Source: Caulobacter henricii
GTDB taxonomy: Bacteria > Pseudomonadota > Alphaproteobacteria > Caulobacterales > Caulobacteraceae
Assembly (NCBI RefSeq): GCF_001414055.1
Contig: NZ_CP013002.1
Location: forward strand, 992,001 to 1,056,000
Reading direction: 5' to 3'
Length of the DNA stretch: 64,000 nt
Shown: one piece after another, positions 59,771 to 64,000 of the stretch
Position numbering within the stretch: the stretch's first letter is position 1
Layout of the letters: every line of letters starts with the position of its first letter
Notes under the pieces: generated by a model
Told to the model about the DNA's origin: nothing
The model's input: the letters and a program-made list of their open reading frames with translations, nothing else
Database searches by the model: none
Program-made: the position numbers and the translations under genes

Positions 59771-62062
59771 ATGAGCCGCCCGCACCTCGAAGCCTTGAGG
59801 CGCGAGGGCTATGCGCCCCGGACGCTCCTGGATGTCGGCGCGCATCTTGGCGAGTTTACCCAGGGCTTTCTTGAGGTGTTTCCCGGCTGCCTGCCGACCC
59901 TGATCGAGCCCAATCCCCATTGCCGTGAGGCGCTGTTGCGGCTGCCGTTCGAGCGCCATGCGGTGGCGGCCTCGGACGGGGCAGGGACGGGGGTGCTCTT
60001 TCTCAGCAAGGACTGGCTGCAATCCACCGGCAGTTCGCTCTATCGCGAGAACACTGCCTATTTCGACGACGAGACCGCGATCCGCCATGAGGTCGAGAAG
60101 GCAAGGATCGACGACCTTCTCGCCGGTCGGCAGTTCGATTTCGTCAAGATCGATACCCAGGGCTCGGAGCTGGATGTCCTGGTCGGCGGTGAGACTGTGC
60201 TGGCCAAGGCCGACTTCATCCTGATCGAGGTGGCGCTGGTCGACTACAATCTCGGTGGTGCCCAGGCCGAGGATATCTTCGCCAAGATGGCGCAGATGGG
60301 TTTCCGGTGCGCCGACGTCATGGAGTTCAGTCGCTTTCCGCAGGTGCAGGACAATGCCCTGCTGCAGATCGACGTCCTGTTCGAGCGCGCCGACCGGCTC
60401 CGTCGCCCGGAATCGCGGCCGGTCGGTGCCCGGGCAGACGAGGTCCTGGCCTTGGCTGAGCGCCTCTTCAACGAAGAGCGACCGGCCGACGCCCAGGTCC
60501 TGTTCGAGCACCTGCTGGGCGGGACCCATGACTATGCCGCCTGGGTCGGCCTGTCGCGCTGCCACCTGGCCGCCGGCCGGGGCTTGGAGGCCTTGCGGGC
60601 CCTGGTCAGGGCCAAGGCGATCACGCCTGATATCCAGGCCCTCTGGCCCCTGATCCAGCAGCAGACGGCTTACGGCTCCCAAGTGTTCAACCGGCATATC
60701 TCCCTGGGCGAGATCGCCCTGGCCGAGCCCTATGCCTCGGTGATGGCCGACCTGATGCCGGGCGGCGTCCAGATGGTCAGCGCGGCCATGGGCTGCCATC
60801 AGGCCCTTGGGCAGATGGATCAGGCCCTGGCCTTTGCCCGCCGCCTGAATGTCCTGGATCCCTCCCATGCGGGGGCCCTGACCCTGCTGGCCGACGAAGC
60901 CCGGGCCCGGGGAGACCAGGCGGCCGAAATCCGACACCGCGCTGTCCTTGCGGTCTCACCGGACAAGGACATTCATCCACTGGTGCGGCTGCGCGACTTC
61001 CATGAGGCTATGAGCCTGTTGCTGTGCCGGCCACTTGCGGATGCGGACATCGCCCTGTTGTCCAGTCTGGCCGCTGAAGTCCCCAATGTGGCGGTCGGCG
61101 ATCTGTTGTCAGATCCGGAATGGGCCGACTGGGTGCACCACTATCGGGCCTTGCTGGGCGCGCTCGACATCGCCTCGATCGTAGAGCCGACCCCGCCACC
61201 GGCGGCCGATCCCCCCGCCCAGTACCTGACCGCCACAGGACAGGCGCTCGATACAGCGGGCCTGCAGGCCCTGGCCGACCGACTGGCTGTGAACGTGGTG
61301 TTCTTCGCCGCCGCCGACGAGAAGTATGTCGAGCAATACGGCCGCTGGTACGCCCTGTCAGTGTTGCGGCACAGCGATGTCTCCAGCCTGGTGGTGATCC
61401 ATGTGATCGGCGGCGGCGAGCGGCTGGCCCAGGCCGTCAAGGCGGTCGGTGTAACGGACGAGCGGTTGATCTTTGTCGGCGACGACTTTGAGGCGTCTGC
61501 TGTCCTTACCCGCTGCTACGACGCGCCGCCCAAGGGGCTGATCGCCCTGCCGGTCGCCCATTTCCAGTCCGTGCGGTTTCAGCGCCTCGGTGGCCTGCTG
61601 CAAACCCTGGGACGGCCGATCTTCGTCTCCGATATCGATCTCCTGCTTCAGCGCGGGGTCAGCGACCTGTTGCAGACCTGGGTCCAGGCGGATGTCGTTT
61701 TCAACGAGAACGGCAAGAATCTCGCGGCGGGCTCACGGATCACGGCCAACCTGCTGCTGGTCAATCCGACCGCCAATGCCATCCGGCTGTTTGCCTATTT
61801 GCGGGCCTATCTCGACGACCGACTGGGTCGTGAGGTCGTCACCCGCTGGATTGACCAGGTCGCCCTGCTGCTGGGCCGCCATCACCTGATGCGCCATGTG
61901 CCGGATGCGGTGCTCGGCTGTTTCGACACGACCAGCGACATCAACAACATCATGTTCGAGAGCTATCAGGAGCACCCGTTCCGCTTCTTGTCGCTCTATC
62001 ACGGGTTCGATACCTCGAGCCTGGAGAACGATCCGCGCGTGCTGGGCCCGGAAGCGTCCTGA
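59771..62062 (+). CDS. fusion: FkbM methyltransferase, TPR-like region and putative GT-A glycosyltransferase
   Basis: This 763-residue protein appears to have three parts. Residues about 15-215 are an FkbM-type SAM methyltransferase (TLLDVGAHLGEFTQGF, PTLIEPNPH, FDFVKIDTQGSELDVL). Residues about 220-420 are helical repeats like TPRs (AERLFNEERPADAQVLFEHL, ALAFARRLNVLDPSHAGAL). From about 507 the C-terminus reads NVVFFAAADEKYVEQYGRWY and has VSDIDLLLQRG at about residues 617-627, a DxD-like motif of GT-A nucleotide-sugar transferases. I infer that it extends and methylates the glycan begun by the GT41 enzyme. GAGG, overlapping the upstream stop, is its ribosome binding site. Confidence 0.85.
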   Translation: MSRPHLEALRREGYAPRTLLDVGAHLGEFTQGFLEVFPGCLPTLIEPNPHCREALLRLPFERHAVAASDGAGTGVLFLSKDWLQSTGSSLYRENTAYFDDETAIRHEVEKARIDDLLAGRQFDFVKIDTQGSELDVLVGGETVLAKADFILIEVALVDYNLGGAQAEDIFAKMAQMGFRCADVMEFSRFPQVQDNALLQIDVLFERADRLRRPESRPVGARADEVLALAERLFNEERPADAQVLFEHLLGGTHDYAAWVGLSRCHLAAGRGLEALRALVRAKAITPDIQALWPLIQQQTAYGSQVFNRHISLGEIALAEPYASVMADLMPGGVQMVSAAMGCHQALGQMDQALAFARRLNVLDPSHAGALTLLADEARARGDQAAEIRHRAVLAVSPDKDIHPLVRLRDFHEAMSLLLCRPLADADIALLSSLAAEVPNVAVGDLLSDPEWADWVHHYRALLGALDIASIVEPTPPPAADPPAQYLTATGQALDTAGLQALADRLAVNVVFFAAADEKYVEQYGRWYALSVLRHSDVSSLVVIHVIGGGERLAQAVKAVGVTDERLIFVGDDFEASAVLTRCYDAPPKGLIALPVAHFQSVRFQRLGGLLQTLGRPIFVSDIDLLLQRGVSDLLQTWVQADVVFNENGKNLAAGSRITANLLLVNPTANAIRLFAYLRAYLDDRLGREVVTRWIDQVALLLGRHHLMRHVPDAVLGCFDTTSDINNIMFESYQEHPFRFLSLYHGFDTSSLENDPRVLGPEAS

Positions 62063-62135
62063 GGATCAGGGTCCGGAGGCGGTCGATAAGCAGGTCGGAG
62101 GCCTCGCGGATCAGCTGACTGCCACAGGCCTGGAT

Positions 62136-62954
62136 CTAGGGCGCGAATTCCACCTGCGCGGTCATGGCCAGCCAGCCCTCGGCCGACTGTGCCCACAGCT
62201 GCGCCCCGTCATCGATGTACCTGCCGCAGACCTCGAACGGCACGCCGTCGAACAGCGGCCGCAGGGCCCTGAACGAAAACCTCGTGACCGCGCGGCCCGG
62301 CGGGACTGCCTCCAGCAGGCAGAGCGCGATCAGCGGGCCCTGCACCACCAGACCAGGATAGGCTTCGACTTCCACGGCATAGGGCCGGTCATAGTGGATG
62401 CGGTGGGCATTGAAGGTGGCGGCCGAGAACCGCATTAACATCGTCGCGTCAGCCGTAACGGTCTTGCGCCAGTCGGCTGCATCGGGTGCGGCGGTAGGGG
62501 CGGGCAGAGCCTCACCCGGGACCGGTGCCGGGCGATAGACGATGGTCTGGGTTTCGGCGACACGAAGAATGCCACCTTGCGAGATACGCCGTTCGACCTC
62601 GACGAAGGTCAGCACGCCGCTTTGTCCGGTCTTCTCCTTGATCGCGGCGATTCGTTCGACCCACTCGGTCTCGGCACCGGCCAGGAGAGGGGCCTCGAAC
62701 CGCAGGTCGGCCGCCGCGAACATCCGGCGCGGCGCGGCGACGGGTGGCATGAACCCGCCGCGCAGGGGGTGGCCGTCCGGACCGATCTGTGACTGCCGGG
62801 GCGTCTCGACGGCGCAGGCCCAGTGCCAGGCCGGCGGGACCTGCAGCGGGACCTCAGGACGGTCGAGCACGGCCCCGAGGCGCGCCAGGTCGCCGGGTGC
62901 CAGCGCCTCGACCCTGCGCCGTTCGCGGCCGATCCAGTCCGATATCTGCGCCAT
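62136..62954 (-). CDS. FAS1-like (MaoC/HTD2-type) acyl dehydratase
   Basis: The ATG at 62954 (MAQISDWIGRERRR) gives 272 residues and overlaps the stop of the acyl-CoA dehydrogenase gene (TGATG). The protein matches the FAS1-like dehydratase/mesaconyl-C4-CoA hydratase group: a degenerate N-terminal hot-dog domain (HPLRGGFMPPVAAPRRMFAA) and a C-terminal hot-dog with the MLMRFSAATFNAHRIHYD region and YPGLVVQGPLIALCLLE. It probably hydrates an enoyl- or mesaconyl-type CoA thioester. The pairing with an acyl-CoA dehydrogenase supports an acyl-CoA catabolic operon. Confidence 0.88.
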   Translation of the reverse strand: MAQISDWIGRERRRVEALAPGDLARLGAVLDRPEVPLQVPPAWHWACAVETPRQSQIGPDGHPLRGGFMPPVAAPRRMFAAADLRFEAPLLAGAETEWVERIAAIKEKTGQSGVLTFVEVERRISQGGILRVAETQTIVYRPAPVPGEALPAPTAAPDAADWRKTVTADATMLMRFSAATFNAHRIHYDRPYAVEVEAYPGLVVQGPLIALCLLEAVPPGRAVTRFSFRALRPLFDGVPFEVCGRYIDDGAQLWAQSAEGWLAMTAQVEFAP

Positions 62955-64000
62955 CAATAGGATCTCGGCAGGCCCAGAACGTGCTCGGCGACATAGGCCA
63001 GGATCATGTTGGTGGAGATCGGGGCCACCTGGTAGAGCCGCGTTTCGCGGAACTTGCGCTCGATGTCGTACTCTTCGGCGAAACCAAAACCTCCATGGGT
63101 CTGCAAGCACATGTCAGCGGCCGCCCAGCTGGCTTCAGAGGCCAGGAGCTTGGCGATATTGGCGTGCTCGCCGCAGGGCAGGCCCGCCTCATAGCGGGCG
63201 GCCGCATCATAGACGGTCAGCCGCGCCGCATGGCCCTGGGCATAGGCCCGGGCGATCGGGAACTGAACGCCCTGGTTTTGACCGATCGGCCGATTGAAGA
63301 CCCGCCGCTCATTGGCATAGTCACGCGCCTTGCCGATCAGCCAGCTGCTGTCACCCAGGCACTCGGCGGCGATCAGGATCCGCTCGGCGTTCATGCCGTC
63401 GAGGATATACTTGAAGCCTTTGCCCTCCTCGCCGATCAGGCTGTCGGCCGGGATCACCAGGTCGTCAAAGAAGATCTCGGTGGTGGCGTGGTTGAGCATG
63501 GTGGCGATCGGCTTGATCGTCAGGCCGTGGCCCCTTGCCGCCCGCATGTCGACCAGGAAGACCGACAGGCCCTCGCTCTTCTTGGCCACCTGCTCCTTGG
63601 GCGTCGTGCGGGCCAGTAGCACCATCAGGTCGGAGTGCTCGGCCCTGCTGGTCCAGACCTTTTGCCCCTTGATTACATAGGTGTTGCCCTCGCGGCGGGC
63701 GAAGGTGCTGATCGAGGTGGTGTCGGTGCCGGCGGTGGGCTCGGTGACACCAAAGGCCTGTAGCCGGATGGAGCCGTCGGCGACGGCCGGCAGCCATTGG
63801 GCCTTCTGCGCAGCGGATCCATGCCGAAGCACCGTGCCCATGGTGTACATCTGGGCGTGAAGCGCGGCGGCATTGCCGCCATTGGCATGGACCTCTTCGA
63901 GAATGGTCGCTGCCGCGGTCAGGCCAAGGCCGCTGCCGCCATAGGCTTCAGGAATCAGGACGCCCAGCAGGCCGGCTCGGGTCATGGCCTGGACGAAGTC
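62954..64000 (-). CDS. acyl-CoA dehydrogenase (N-terminus outside window)
   Basis: The minus-strand frame is open to the window edge, so the N-terminus is missing; about 348 residues are visible. Family motifs: GVLIPEAYGGSGLGLT, FGVTEPTAGTDTTSIS (FAD and substrate binding), VIKGQKVWTSRAEHSDLMV, and the C-terminal QTHGGFGFAEEYDIERKFRETRLYQVAP. It would oxidise an acyl-CoA at the alpha-beta position with FAD and ETF. Its stop overlaps the start of the dehydratase gene, so the two are cotranslated. Confidence 0.93.
   Translation of the reverse strand, partial: DFVQAMTRAGLLGVLIPEAYGGSGLGLTAAATILEEVHANGGNAAALHAQMYTMGTVLRHGSAAQKAQWLPAVADGSIRLQAFGVTEPTAGTDTTSISTFARREGNTYVIKGQKVWTSRAEHSDLMVLLARTTPKEQVAKKSEGLSVFLVDMRAARGHGLTIKPIATMLNHATTEIFFDDLVIPADSLIGEEGKGFKYILDGMNAERILIAAECLGDSSWLIGKARDYANERRVFNRPIGQNQGVQFPIARAYAQGHAARLTVYDAAARYEAGLPCGEHANIAKLLASEASWAAADMCLQTHGGFGFAEEYDIERKFRETRLYQVAPISTNMILAYVAEHVLGLPRSY

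Overview
This window is alphaproteobacterial, GC-rich and almost certainly from the genus Caulobacter or a close relative. FtsZ is 508 residues with a Caulobacter-type start ([12 protein letters not shown]) and tail. The ftsZ and ftsQ upstream regions carry CtrA boxes (TTAA-N7-TTAAC) and GANTC sites for the methylase CcrM. rnpB sits just upstream of mraZ. I had no database access; all family assignments rest on recognised motifs, length and context.

Layout. 1-3507 holds a truncated AmiD-like amidase, a PaiB-like flavin protein, an alpha/beta hydrolase with a small membrane protein, and a divergent LysR regulator. 3578-3978 is RNase P RNA. 4260-28149 is the division and cell wall (dcw) cluster: mraZ-rsmH-ftsL-ftsI-murE-murF-mraY-murD, then ftsW-murG, then murC-murB, then ftsQ-ftsA-ftsZ. 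Three foreign-looking stretches split it: a DUF805-like gene, large palindromes and a cyclophilin (13.2-14.8 kb); two paralogous small genes, palindromes, a candidate structured RNA and a secreted-protein gene (17.2-19.7 kb); and an M28 peptidase where ddl often lies (22.2-23.7 kb).

28.3-37.8 kb is a tyrosine degradation region: Lrp-type regulator, aromatic aminotransferase-like protein, HppD, HmgA, fumarylacetoacetase, Rieske protein, two paralogous MFS carriers and a GST. A low-GC sulfotransferase gene at 38.0-38.8 kb is flanked by two copies of the last 94 bp of the GST gene, which looks like a scar of insertion or duplication. A second copy of the candidate structured RNA follows. 39.6-43.5 kb holds a glycan-type operon (FAD/mutase-like enzyme, GtrA, polytopic protein). 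43.7-48.9 kb holds a sugar permease under apparent LacI-type operators, a dicarboxylate-type symporter and a GH3 glucosidase.

The most unusual part is 49.4-62.1 kb. An 8.2-kb gene encodes a 2722-residue protein made almost only of octapeptides of the form T-Q-[I/V/L]-x-[A/G]-L-[S/T]-x. Its DNA has three nested periods: 24 bp, 168 or 240 bp, and 744 bp. Behind it lie a SPINDLY/OGT-type (GT41) O-glycosyltransferase and a fusion of FkbM methyltransferase, TPR-like region and a putative GT-A domain. I infer a dedicated system that glycosylates and further decorates a giant Thr/Ser-rich, probably surface or extracellular, repeat protein. The window ends in a FAS1-like dehydratase and a truncated acyl-CoA dehydrogenase on the minus strand.
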